Shown here one piece after another: positions 21,055 through 31,260 of a stretch of 64,000 bases of DNA (its first letter is position 1; the number at the start of each line of letters is the position of its first letter). This stretch comes from Fulvia fulva (lineage: Eukaryota > Ascomycota > Dothideomycetes > Mycosphaerellales > Mycosphaerellaceae). The stretch spans positions 6,000,501-6,064,500 of the forward strand of contig NC_063015.1 of assembly GCF_020509005.1 (NCBI RefSeq). Direction: 5' to 3'. The position numbers and the translations under genes are program-made. A model generated the notes under the pieces. The model searched no databases and was not told the origin of the DNA. It saw nothing but the letters and a program-made list of their open reading frames with translations.

Positions 21055-22683
21055 ATGTTGGTAGTTCTATACACTATTGCCAGTATCTACACACGGCTGA
21101 TGGAGAGGGTGAACGAACAGGCGATTTTGCAGATAGCCGTCATGGCGGCAACCGAACAGCTGTACGGTCAAGATGTTATCGGGAAGACAGTGCTCACCGT
21201 CCGAGCGGACGCCAGAAAGGGACAATACAGAATCGCTGTCACCGTTCGAGTGGCGCGGGTTAGAAAGTACATGTGCAAGCGCGAGTACGAAGGCAGGTTG
21301 GCGATAACCCCAGTCGCCGGCGGCGAGGCACAATATCTTGATTGGATCACGGCGAGGGACGTCGACAAGGTCTGGAAGTACGTTGACAGCGGCGGGATGT
21401 TCGATGGCAAGCGGATCTGGATTGAGGAGCTGTGCAAGATTCCGCAAGGGTATCGTGGCAGCATCGGAGAGCACGGTGGCGCTGGTGACATCGGTGATGT
21501 TCGCAAGTCGTTCTGTCTCGCCTTCGAGACCGACGGCACACCACGAAGCTCGCTACTCACCGACGGTGCTGACATCCTTACTGCCTCTCGCATCCACTAC
21601 ATCAAGACATTCGAGCTTGAGCCCGAGTGGCATGGTCAGGGCGTTGCGACTCCTGCACTCTTTCTGTACGAGGCAGCCCTGAAGAAACTGCAGGGTGACC
21701 TTGCGCTCCTCGAAGGCGCCTTCATGCTTTCACCAGGGCCGACATACAATGCAACGGCACGGGGTCGAGCTGGAGAAAAGACTACAAGAGAGTACGATGA
21801 CACCTGATGGCAGCTTCAGAGCGGCTATCGGCGTTGGAGCGTGCGTACAACCGTGCCCTATCCAGACGGGCCTGGGAGTGGCATGAGACTGATGGCGAAG
21901 CCAGTGTCCGATCATGTGCTGGAACACGTATATCTCTTAGATGTTAACGACGACAAATAACCAGTCAGTAAGGACATTGGCCAACCTACACTAGCTGGTC
22001 TGGTGGAGCGACCAACACTCAGTAGACTGGAGCGAGAAGCGGCGGAGCTGGAGAGTACCGGCAGGAAAAAGGAACCCACCAACTGCGGCAGCTACATCTG
22101 GTACGATGGGAAGCCGTACACCATCACGCCTAGCATACCAGACAGAGTGGTAGCAGAGGCTAAACTACAACAGCAGATGTGGCTTGAGAGGGAAAAGTCG
22201 AAGCTGAGCAGGTGACACTCCCACTATGCGGTATTGGGTAATGACGGCCCTAGTGATGGCTGGCCGGTTCTCGGTATCATGGGTGAGCGATTCGACCAGG
22301 GACACATCCTCTAGCTTGTCGTGTGGGGGGACGTCGTCTTCAAAGGTGGTCGGTATCGTCCCTGGCCCAGCTAGGAGCCTGCCAATATCCTGAGTCGAGT
22401 GATGATCGACAACTGGATCGAGGCTGGGAAGGGGCAACTTGGCATGTACAGACGTGTACGCAGGACGACACGAGGCTTGAAGACGAGGAAGCAGAGACAC
22501 GCCATTGCCCAGAACAACGGTCATGATGTAAGCTCAGCAGGAGATGGAGGTTCCAGTACAGGCGTGGATCAAGATGAGATGGGCCTTGACGAGAGAACCC
22601 CAAATCATCACTCTGGTCAGACCATGGTCGACTTTGAACATGACGGCGATGCCATGGACGAAGACTATGTGGATCGAGCGTGA
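21055..22683 (+). pseudogene. GNAT-like/WYDG/chromo family copy 4, one frame with five nonsense codons
   Basis: A single reading frame of 543 codons can be followed from ATG 21055 (or 21100) to TGA at 22681-22683, and it aligns with copy 5 without any frame change. Landmarks are IWIEELCKIPQGYRGSI, RIHYIKTFELEPEWHGQGVA (GNAT-like GxGxA), GSYIWYDGKPYTIT, LQQQMWLEREKSK, and a chromodomain-like VLGIMGERFDQGHIL then LVVWGDV and EPANIL. Stops interrupt it at 21805 (TGA), 21958 (TAA), 22213 (TGA), 22312 (TAG) and 22372 (TAG). The last replaces the Trp of the chromodomain TWEP motif of copy 5. A further acidic tail follows. Substitution-only damage is typical of RIP or of slow decay under no selection. 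Confidence 0.7.
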
Positions 22684-23721
22684 TGCTGATGCTCATCTGC
22701 ATTCTGTAATAATAGGACAAAGCATGCGTTTGAGTATCATGTGGAGACGCCCTTGTTTAGCTTAGCGATGACACCAGAGATATCCAACAATGAGGTTTAA
22801 TCAACTGCTTCCGCTTTCAGCAGCTCGCCTTGGCGACATGATCGAAAGTCACCCCCAAACTCATGAACACAACCCACTCCCTGCTTTCTTGATCCAAGGA
22901 GGACGAATGAAGCTACCCACGATCTGGAAGTGTACGTGATGAACCGGCTGACATGTTCTGGATGCAGGAACAATGCTTCATGAGGCTCCACTCGTCAATC
23001 GTCTCTCCCACCTCGGCCACAGCTGTCGTCTCGCGTATATGATGTTGATATCCATGCGCCCTACTTCTGGGGTCGCAATTGATGCCGATATCGATGCTCA
23101 AAGCATTGATTGTGTGACTTACACATGAAGCGTGATTAAGGAGACAACGTGCAAGACATGTGTCTTGCCGAGACTGCAGTGTTGTGGAGAGGCCGGCAGA
23201 GGACGTAACAAAGACTAGACAGCAACACCATGTTGATGCTTTGAGACACCAGCAAGCAAGATGCCTATTAGTGACGGCTCATTAAAACATGTCAAATTTC
23301 TGTGTTCCAAACTTGTCATGAAGTAGCAAAGAGCATCCGTATTGGTGATATCCATATGCCAGTAATGGTAGTATACACAAAACATTTCTCTATTTTTGAT
23401 CTCTAAGGTCCATATACGCATGTGTATAGACACCATGAAAGTGCCTCCTCGCACGGCGATGCAGACTGGGCGCTATGATGGGCACGTGAACGGAGAGCAC
23501 ACTCGGCTCCGAGACGCAGTGAATGGTCCCAGCTTGCACATGACACTCCAGCCCACCTCAAGTCTTCCTTTTCTACAACCCGCACAACCCGAACACCTGT
23601 CTGGACTTTACAACTACACTCGCATTCCGTGATCTTTCTCTACAGTCTAATCAAAACACCTTTCTGGACCTCTCGACCACAATCGCGCTTCCACCAAGAG
23701 CTTGCCACATCGCCACTCGCC
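22684..23721. other. Intergenic region upstream of intact copy 5
   Basis: About 1 kb with no supported gene or RNA. The last 150 bases are pyrimidine- and CA-rich, as is usual for a fungal 5' leader, and probably belong to the promoter and leader of the gene at 23722. Confidence 0.4.
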
Positions 23722-25023
23722 ATGCCTGAAGCACGTCTCGTCGGAGAAGTGCAATCCAACTACTTGTGCTTCAACGACGACTTACATTGCATCATCACAA
23801 CAGACCTCGACGTCTTCCAGAACCAGAAGTACAGGTGCATGCAAGACATTTTCGCTGTGTTGTTCATCGAGCCAGGAGAGGGTGGCGAGCGAGAGCCGGT
23901 AGCCAAGATCGTTTCCTGCGATGTGCGAAAGACGCTGCGATATGCTGGCACCTCACAACAAATCTGGCGCAATGAGCTGGTGGGAATCCCGCACAACTAC
24001 ACAGGAACTTTCGATCAGCATACCGACGGCAGCGACCCCATCGACGACAAGAAGAAGCCATTCGTCTTGCTGTACACTCGAGATGGGATTCCGAAGGCGA
24101 GTCTCGGAGAGGATGCTCGAGCGGCTCTTGCTCAGAAATGTGTACATTATATCCTTGAGATTGTGATTGAGGAGGATTTCCGGAGAAAGGGTCTGCTGCC
24201 CCACATAATCTTCGCATACCAGAAGGCACTGCGCGAGCTTCCTGGCAGACTCGTTCCAAAAGAAGCTGCCATGATCCTCTCACCAGCGCCCATGGCGAAT
24301 GTCAGCGATGACATGGAAGGTAATGGCTATCATGTGAAGCCATATAGAGATGTCGTCTGGAGGCTCGCTGAAAATTACCGATGGGGGGGCTTTGAGACCT
24401 GGAAGCCATTCCCGGTCGGCGTCCGAAGCGGCCTGATGCTGATGGGCAAGCGCATCTCTGATAAGCTCCGGGACACTGCGGAAGATATGGCATTGGATGA
24501 GGAGGATGAGGAAGAGGATGACGATCAAGATGAGTCGATAGAAGGCTATGAGGTCTCCCGTCGCCACCCCAGATCTGAGGTTGAGGTGCTGCTAGCAGAA
24601 GGTCCCAATCGTCCCAGAACCGTAGATGGGATGTACTGGTGGTACGACGGCAGAAGATGGATGATCACGCCCGAAAGCCGTGCGGAGGACGTTGAAGAAG
24701 GCAACATGCAGCAGCAGATGTGGCAAGAGATGCTGGACTCTGAGAAGACCGGACAGCATCCTCACGCCAAGATCATCGGCGCGGACGACGATCCCAATAT
24801 GAAGTGGGACATCGATGGCATTCTCGGCGAAAGAGATCACCATGGCCAGACTCTGTATTTGGTGGAATGGTGCGACATCCTGCACAACGGCCAGAGATAT
24901 CACCTGCCGCCTACCTGGGAGCCTGCGAGCATGCTCAGGCGTCGGATGATTCAGGAGTGGCATGGCATCGAGGCAGAGCAAACGGGGATGCTGAGGAGGA
25001 ATAGGCGGTGGTACAGAAGATGA
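23722..25023 (+). CDS. GNAT-like/WYDG/chromodomain protein, intact copy 5
   Basis: Single-exon gene of 433 aa; the start is the ATG after a pyrimidine-rich leader, with an in-frame upstream extension considered less likely. Residues about 10-115 form the N-terminal alpha/beta part. Residues 141-171 (VHYILEIVIEEDFRRKGLLP and the following helix) resemble GNAT motif A, though with Leu instead of the final Gly/Ala. Residues 259-270 are strongly acidic. WYDG is at 307-310, followed by QQQMWQEML and HPHAK. Residues 363-413 look like a true chromodomain: GILGERDHHGQTLYLVEW, then PPTWEPASML and the helix MIQEWH. Candidate cage aromatics are Y379, W383 and W399. Chromodomains read methylated lysines, so a chromatin role is inferred. 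With copy 2, this is one of the two uninterrupted members of five. Confidence 0.75.
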   Translation: MPEARLVGEVQSNYLCFNDDLHCIITTDLDVFQNQKYRCMQDIFAVLFIEPGEGGEREPVAKIVSCDVRKTLRYAGTSQQIWRNELVGIPHNYTGTFDQHTDGSDPIDDKKKPFVLLYTRDGIPKASLGEDARAALAQKCVHYILEIVIEEDFRRKGLLPHIIFAYQKALRELPGRLVPKEAAMILSPAPMANVSDDMEGNGYHVKPYRDVVWRLAENYRWGGFETWKPFPVGVRSGLMLMGKRISDKLRDTAEDMALDEEDEEEDDDQDESIEGYEVSRRHPRSEVEVLLAEGPNRPRTVDGMYWWYDGRRWMITPESRAEDVEEGNMQQQMWQEMLDSEKTGQHPHAKIIGADDDPNMKWDIDGILGERDHHGQTLYLVEWCDILHNGQRYHLPPTWEPASMLRRRMIQEWHGIEAEQTGMLRRNRRWYRR

Positions 25024-25183
25024 GACGTGTTCCAGTCTGATGGTAGCGAAAAGCGAATGTATGGAGCAATACATCTTGACGAATCGAAAGCACTGAAACA
25101 CCCTTACAGGACACTGACCCCCCTTCCGCTCTGACATATGCGTCATGCTCCCATATCTGTAGCTCTGATGTCCTTTCTGCTGT

Positions 25184-26929
25184 TTACGGATTGTAAGGTC
25201 GATCATCACTGCCAGCAGGCCTACAACTCTGATGTGTCCTGATGTCCAGCCACCTCCATTTGATCTCAGCTTCATCTTCTCGCGCCTCCACTTCCGTACT
25301 ACTGTCCCAATGGATCTTCGCATACTCCAACTCTTCCCAAAAGTAGTGCCTCAACTGCCTCTCTGCCTGCTCCGCGAGCCGATCTTCCGTCATCCGCAGG
25401 ACATGCCATCGCTTGCCGCGCTTAGTATTATTACAGGTACAATGCTCGTGCAACGGCATATGCTTTTGTGTCCAGGCACAAGCTGCAGCTCGAAAATGAT
25501 GCTGCTCGCCTGATTTCGTCAATGTCTCCACATGTTGGAAGACCCCAAGAGCCGTGATAGGCAGGATGTCGATCATGCCATATCGTGCCGCATGCCAGGC
25601 GCCGTGAGAAAACAGATGCCGTACCGTGCTTCGAGCACCATGCTCCTCCAGACGATCAACACTGTGTCTGATATGCTCCAGGCGCTTGATGCGATCTACT
25701 AAGACTCCATCCATCACCTGGACAAGGTAATCTGACCAGAGCAGGAAGGCATATGCACTCTGAATCTTATCCAGGTGGTAGAAGCGTCTTGCGAATTGGG
25801 TCGGTAGTCCATTCGATGATTCTGATCTCCTTGTCTGGATTGAGGGCCCGAAGGGCAGCTCCCAGAAAGGCCGGGTCTTCACTGCTTCCGCGGCAATCGT
25901 AACAATCTGCCTCTCTAGTTCCCCAGATAGTGCAGCTCTCGCCAGTTGCAGCTCTTGCGTGACGTTGTGGAGACTCTTTCTGACCGTCTCTATGGCTTCC
26001 ATATAGTCCATGCTCCAGTCGTACAGCCTGCCCGTGTTGTCCATGATCTTCAGTAAATTACGAAAGTTGTGCCAGCGAGTGAAGATACTGACTTTACATG
26101 ATGTCGGCATGTTGGTATCGTTGTAGATCTGATGGACGAGTGGCTGCTCCGCTGTCTCACCTCCAAGGCAGGGTAGCAGGGGTCCCACGATTTCGCTCAG
26201 GACAGTCACAGCTTTCGACGGTTGCGAGCTTTGCCCCAGGTCTTGTAGCCTACCCACGGCTGATCGAGACATTCTGAGCCTCCTCTCTATTCGATGAACA
26301 TGATCATCTGCAGGCGTAGCTCTCGGCCAATAGACCAGTCCTATGTCCCTGGACGGCTGAAAAGGTGGATCACTCGACCAGTCCTCCCAATGCCTTGGCA
26401 ACATCCAGGCTGCCTTGGCAAATCCGTCTTGGATCTTCGAGGGTACATGACCAGCCGACATGCCGTCTTGTGAATGTATTGGACATTCTGTGTGCTGAAT
26501 TAGGTCAATGCGTCCGTTGGCCCAGATCCACAGCGGACGAAGATAGGACATGAGTAGGATCAATGCCACTATGACTGCGAGACCCGTGAGGAGGTCATAG
26601 ATCACTGGTCGCAAACGCGAGAGATCAAACCATAGCAGGCCCTCACTCTCCTGGCCCTCCATTGAGCCTTGTCTTGCCTCGTGCTCCTCCCCTTGCCGAT
26701 GCTGCTTGGAACTCTGCTGACCATGATTCCACTCGCTGTCTCGGCTACTCGGCGAAACCGCGTCATCTGCGATAGTTTGCAGACCTTCCGCTTGCTGTTC
26801 CAGGTGCCCATTGAAATTTCGGATGCTTTCCTGAAGACGCTTTGGAACTGGAGATGAAACGGCAGACGCTGGGGTCGTCGACGTGGATACAGCTGGAGGA
26901 ATAGATGCGTCATCCATGGAAGCTGACAT
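25184..26929 (-). CDS. Single-pass membrane protein of unknown function
   Basis: Single-exon frame; ATG at 26929 gives 581 aa, and the frame is open 65 codons further upstream. Residues 1-105 are Ser/Thr/Gln/Glu-rich and look disordered. A clear membrane segment lies at about 109-131 (VIYDLLTGLAVIVALILLMS, ending in YLRPLW). The remaining 440 residues are predicted to be mostly helical and include long amphipathic stretches (AIETVRKSLHNVTQELQLAR, DRIKRLEHIRHSVDRLEEHG) and a Cys/His-containing part (HEHCTCNN). The layout suggests a type II or tail-out single-pass protein with a helical domain. I do not recognise the family. It converges with the chromodomain gene, with about 160 bases between the two ends. 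Confidence 0.6.
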   Translation of the reverse strand: MSASMDDASIPPAVSTSTTPASAVSSPVPKRLQESIRNFNGHLEQQAEGLQTIADDAVSPSSRDSEWNHGQQSSKQHRQGEEHEARQGSMEGQESEGLLWFDLSRLRPVIYDLLTGLAVIVALILLMSYLRPLWIWANGRIDLIQHTECPIHSQDGMSAGHVPSKIQDGFAKAAWMLPRHWEDWSSDPPFQPSRDIGLVYWPRATPADDHVHRIERRLRMSRSAVGRLQDLGQSSQPSKAVTVLSEIVGPLLPCLGGETAEQPLVHQIYNDTNMPTSCKVSIFTRWHNFRNLLKIMDNTGRLYDWSMDYMEAIETVRKSLHNVTQELQLARAALSGELERQIVTIAAEAVKTRPFWELPFGPSIQTRRSESSNGLPTQFARRFYHLDKIQSAYAFLLWSDYLVQVMDGVLVDRIKRLEHIRHSVDRLEEHGARSTVRHLFSHGAWHAARYGMIDILPITALGVFQHVETLTKSGEQHHFRAAACAWTQKHMPLHEHCTCNNTKRGKRWHVLRMTEDRLAEQAERQLRHYFWEELEYAKIHWDSSTEVEAREDEAEIKWRWLDIRTHQSCRPAGSDDRPYNP

Positions 26930-27801
26930 GTTTCGTTGTGCAGTGCAGCATACCAGAGATCCCCGACTCCGCAATGGCGGTACATGCGCCGCCGGATGCG
27001 GCCCTTCATTGTACTCTTTGTCCGATTTGATAAAGCCGCAACGATCCTCGCTTGTGACATTGATCACTCTGCCTTGCTTTGTTTGCCCATCGGAGTGGCT
27101 CGGAAGGCGAAGACCCGTTATCAAAGCGAGCTTACTGGCAATAGGTATCTAGCAAAAGCTGTGTGGAATAATCAAAATTTGACATCGAGCGGAGTATCGG
27201 GCCAGGTGTGTGCTGTGCAGATGTGCACTGTAACGGCTAGACACGCTTGACAGTCAGAAGACTCCCAGCTTTCATCAAAGAAAGTACGCGCATGCCAGCT
27301 GCCCTCGCCACGACCGAGAGGCTTCTGTCTTGTGCAAGATTCATCGTATTAGCCGTCGCAGTTCAGTACTGACTGACCATCGAGCATGACCTACATCATG
27401 TTGAGTTCCAATCTCCCGCCGAATTCCTCTCACCTTTCGGTAGATCGACCACCTGACTTGGCCCAATGTTAATGTCATGGGGTCCCATGAGCGACATGCG
27501 TACAGACAGCTGCAGCATAGAGTGCGTCGCTACATTGGACTCCAAGGATGAAAAGCAATGAACTGTCTCCGAGGCATCCGTCAAGCTCGGCTTTATTGTC
27601 TAGATCAAGAGACTTCCGAATCCCCGGCAAGAAGAGGAACAATATATTCGTCCCTGCTTCCTGGATTCGGACCATGGAAAGCAATCGTTTGGCGAGCCTT
27701 TGTGACCGTCGCCCTCCGATCCGGTAATTGTGGTGCGGTGCGATGGAAACCCATTGACACATGAAGCGGAAATTGCTTTGACCCAATTCATCACAGCCAA
27801 C
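26930..27801. other. Divergent promoter region, no gene called
   Basis: Lies between a minus-strand and a plus-strand gene. A short frame at 27548-27726 ends at a GTAATT donor-like site, with CACAG downstream. Splicing them does not join the frame of the following MYND gene, so it is probably leader sequence. Confidence 0.3.
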
Positions 27802-28188
27802 ATGAACCGGCACAAACACGAGATAGCAGCCGCGCGAGAAGATCCCAGAAGAATCCAAGACGTGAGCCGCATTACTGCAGAGAGATTCGACCCGCCTGGA
27901 GTACGAGTCCATGAGACCTGGATGAGGCGTAGCCAGATTGCTGCCGGTGATGGAAAGCGGGCGACCAGGACGAATCCGTTCATAGACAATGGTGGGCGTA
28001 GGTACCAACGGATCGTATCAGCAGGCGGCCTGATGCGAAATCTCTGTATGGCATGTGGGGCAACCGACGGGGAGGATGGTAGAGAGCTGGTGTTGTGTGG
28101 ACGGTGCTGGGCTGTCTGTTACTGTAGCCAGGAGTGCTCGAAGAATGCGTGGCCGCTGTACCAGTCGCACTGTAAGAGTCCAAGATAG
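27802..28188 (+). CDS. Small MYND-type zinc-finger protein
   Basis: Single-exon gene of 128 aa from the first ATG (27802); the frame is open upstream but without another ATG. The N-terminal 75 residues are basic and helical. The C-terminus, about residues 82-124, matches the MYND zinc-finger pattern: CMAC, a 13-residue spacer, CGRC, CYCSQEC, W117, H123 and C124. MYND fingers bind two zinc ions and act as protein-protein interaction modules, often in transcriptional repressors or lysine methyltransferases. Here no SET or other enzymatic domain is attached, so an adaptor role is the only inference possible. A longer upstream exon cannot be excluded. Confidence 0.65.
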   Translation: MNRHKHEIAAAREDPRRIQDVSRITAERFDPPGVRVHETWMRRSQIAAGDGKRATRTNPFIDNGGRRYQRIVSAGGLMRNLCMACGATDGEDGRELVLCGRCWAVCYCSQECSKNAWPLYQSHCKSPR

Positions 28189-28620
28189 GTTCATGTTGCT
28201 TAGGTTCTGAGCTTGCTGCGTATGGTGCTAGTTGCCCTTTGCACTAGTCCACAATGCAAGAGTTGTACCTGCCATTATTCCCGATTTCCGCCAGTGTCGA
28301 TGGCGTCTCTGTCTGCTCCCTTCACGATCGGCTACTATGCTTGTCAATAGTGCACATTGAAAACACCGGTGGTCATTCAGCACCAGAACTCATCTCCTGC
28401 AATCTTCCTGCCCATTTACAGCATCAATCATGCCCGCCCTTCGGCGACTTACAACGAACATCACGCTGATCGAGCCTGACACGACACTCCTGAAACGACC
28501 ACTCGCACTACCACCCGTCGCGATCCACGACTTGCAACCGCACGCCAAGCACTGTCAAAGGCTCGGCAACATTGTCGTCAGAAGGTACAAAAAGCAAAAT
28601 CAGGCAATCATACCGCCAGC

Positions 28621-29052
28621 ATGAATTCTCCACATCCGGTGAGCGATCAAGAGGCGCCGTCGGCCCCAGACATATTTGACCCACCGCCACCATACGAATC
28701 GACACCTTCTCGCACCATCGCAAACCGACGGAGTATGCCTGCGAGTGGTGGCATTTCAACATGGGAGGATCTCCAAGCTCAGGAAGCAAGGCTCGCGGGT
28801 GAGGGATCGAGTGGTGCTAGTTTCCCGCTCAAACCACGGTTCACGGTCATGAAATCAGATCTCATGTGGCACCTTATCTTGAATTCGATCGCCGCGCTGG
28901 TGGTGGCGGCAATGCTGGTAGTACTGTTTGGGATGGGACTGAGAGCGATGTGGGAGATCTTGAAGGCGTTTTTGCTGGGTGCTTGGTGGGGTTTATGCTT
29001 CCTTCCGTGTCGACATCATTCGCCTCGATTGTGGTGGCGGCAATGCTGGTAG
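28621..29052 (+). CDS. Small membrane protein with a PPPPY motif
   Basis: Frame of 143 aa from ATG 28621. Residues 21-25 are PPPPY, a PY motif of the kind bound by WW domains of Rsp5/Nedd4-type ubiquitin ligases. The first 75 residues are otherwise Pro/Ser-rich and probably cytosolic. A hydrophobic segment at about 83-107 (NSIAALVVAAMLVVLFGMGL) and a second at about 110-127 follow. The hydrophobic coding sequence is duplicated in tandem 131 bases downstream in a different frame, and the end of this frame (PRLWWRQCW) lies within the second copy. Either the true 3' end involves splicing, or the duplication has changed the C-terminus. The family is unknown; the combination would suit a small Rsp5 adaptor, which is inference. 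Confidence 0.5.
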   Translation: MNSPHPVSDQEAPSAPDIFDPPPPYESTPSRTIANRRSMPASGGISTWEDLQAQEARLAGEGSSGASFPLKPRFTVMKSDLMWHLILNSIAALVVAAMLVVLFGMGLRAMWEILKAFLLGAWWGLCFLPCRHHSPRLWWRQCW

Positions 29053-29112
29053 TACTGTTTGGGATGGGACTGATAGCGTTGTGGGAGATCTTCAAGACGT
29101 TTTTGCTGGGGG
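28902..29112 (+). repeat. Tandem duplication of about 80 bases with 131-nt offset
   Basis: The block from GGTGGCGGCAATGCTGGTAG to TTTTTGCTGGG occurs at about 28902-28981 and again at about 29033-29112 with only a few differences. Each copy encodes a membrane segment ending WEI(L/F)K(A/T)FLLGA. The offset of 131 is not a multiple of three, so the second copy is out of frame with the first. Confidence 0.75.
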
Positions 29113-29120
29113 CCTCATAG

Positions 29121-31009
29121 TTGTTATGCTTCTTTCCGTTTCGACAGCATCGATCGACTGTATCCTGATGGGTTGGGGATGTTTCCTGCGCTGCTGCTTC
29201 GTAGCTTGTCAATATCAACGACATAATCTCACAGGACCTACCTGTTCGCGTTGCCCAAGGTCTTGACAACTTCCAGTGTCATTTTAAGCACTTCTCTTCC
29301 ATTTCATGATTGCCTTTGCGGCCTTCGTACTGGATGGTAACGACCTCGACTGCGTCGTCCAGTGTGCGGTCCAGAGCTCAACCGCAGATGCTTGCCAGTT
29401 GCTCTGCAGTCTGCTGCCGGGTATGGTGCTCCCTGCTTCCTCTCCTTCTCGGCCACCTTCTTTGGCTTCTCAATTGACACGCTTCGTCCGATGCTCTTAA
29501 GTGATCTTCCAACCGCCAGTACGCGACGAGAGTACTTGGCCACTTGTGGTGATCAATTCGGCAATCCAACTCAAACTCCACCTTCGCCTTCGCCTTCGCG
29601 GACAACCGTTGTCATTTATGTTATGGGACTACACAACAACGTGCGAGGATCCTCTTGCGATCTGTAGCGAGGTATTCTCATGCTTCGTACAACGCGCTCG
29701 CGTGTTTGTGGAGGATCGCTTGGGAAGACGGGTGTGAGAGGGACGGACTACTCCTGAATATCAGTCTGGATTGCTGGTCAACGACTGGCTCTAGGCCGTG
29801 GCAATCGGGTATCTTGTGCATGCATGGTTGGCTGTAGGTGTGAGCGAGCATCCACGTCGCTGTCGGTGGGCAAAGCTGATTGATTTGTCTCCGTAGCAGT
29901 CGCCAATTGCCAGCAGGTAGCCAAAGTATGAGCATGACCCAGCGTGAAAGCCGGAGTTGCTCTTCGAACCACTGCCGTGAAGCATCGCGGATATCCAGCT
30001 TCTTTTTGCACCTGCTCCTCCTCAATTCGCTCGTGTTTGGAGTCTGCGGGGTACAGCGATGGACTGAGTCGATCCTCTTTGCGCTGCTCGTTACCGAAGG
30101 AACTCTCTCGTGAGTCTAGTGTGATCGAGGGTGTGCTGATGTCGCGGCGCTGGATGTTTTGAAGGTGCTCGCCACCTGGAGTCGCTGGTCACACCAGAGA
30201 GGTCGACCAGGCGACTTCGGGTAGTGTTCCCATGCTGTCTAAAGCACTTTGGCTTCAACCCTACCTTGAGCCATCGCCAGTCGTCTCCTATATAGTGCTC
30301 CCAACAGGTATTCCAGCCTCATCACACGGTGTTCTTCGAGTTCCTCTCTTACGCGCTCCACAATGTGTGCGGCAGTAAAAGGCGTATTTGGGTGCGAAGC
30401 CCTGTCGCCGCCGGATCCCCTCGACAATCGCTTGACGCCACGTCTGTGTATCGGTATACTTGGTACCTTGCTGTCGGTCCGTCGACCTTCAAGATGTCTC
30501 ATGCTCCTTATCCTCCGCGCTATATCTGATGGCGGCTTCGAAGGCGCGTTTGGCGGCCGTATCCAGCCATCAATGGTGAAGTGTGTTGGACGAGAGGTAC
30601 TGGTCTCAGGCGCTAGGTTAAATGATGGCGTTGAAGGTCTCGTTCGATGTGGGATCCTTGGGCGCGGCAGGCGTACAAATCAAGGTGAGGACGGATGTCA
30701 TTCGTCCAGGAGTGGCGTGGTCTCCCGTCGTTGCAACACCAACCTTGTCAATCAAAGGGGCGCTCGCTGCTTGCCTCACGGATGAGGTGGAGTACTTTAG
30801 CAAGGTGTCCTCGCTGTTGTATGCCTGGTATCGTGCATTAGATCTGAACGGTGTAGTCGCCGCAACGTTGACTAAACTCAGATGTATGAGCAAAGACGAT
30901 GCAGCATGCGTTCACGCCAACCACGCCCTGTTGCCACTACCTGCAGCGGCTAAGCCTCGCTTAGCAGATGTGAGGTACATATACTATTACAATTTGCAGG
31001 GCTTATATC
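29121..31009. other. Region with coding-like scraps but no confident gene
   Basis: Roughly 1.9 kb. Frames of 60-140 codons lie on both strands. The best are a plus-strand frame at 30622-31044 and minus-strand stretches near 30240-30500 with helical composition (AHIVERVREELEEHRVMRLE), but neither extends into an identifiable protein. A decayed gene is possible. Confidence 0.25.
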
Positions 31010-31260
31010 AGCTGCAATCTATGCAAATTCACTACTCAATGTAGTCGAGTCAAACGCATGTCTCGTAAGTAAACACACCCACCCCTTCCGCTAACTACGC
31101 AATTTCAAGGCAGTGGCATGGCATTTATAGGAAATAAACCCTCCTTTCGTACGTATTAGCGGTAACATCCCAGACTGGCAGTCTTGACTTTGGCCGCGGA
31201 GAGGTTTTCCTTAGCTACCCGTCAACAACTCGGGTAGCTCGGGTTTTGCATTTTTGATGG
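31010..31260 (+). repeat. Dispersed structured repeat, copy X (partner at 62719-62948)
   Basis: Shares ordered blocks with 62719-62948: a 25-base identical start (AGCTGCAATCTATGCAAATT followed by CACTA), GTGGCAT, AATAAACCC, GTACGTATTAGCG and the end GGTTTTGCATTTTT. It contains two perfect hairpins: AGACT/AGTCT with a GGC loop (31172-31184), and AGCTACCCG/CGGGTAGCT with a 9-nt loop (31213-31239). Both stems occur at the same place in the partner with different but still paired bases. The T-run at the end would suit a polymerase III terminator. Candidate small RNA or SINE-like element. Confidence 0.6.

Noticed and set aside
30363..30785. A 140-codon plus-strand frame.
   Set aside because: No domain features, and equally long frames overlap it on both strands.
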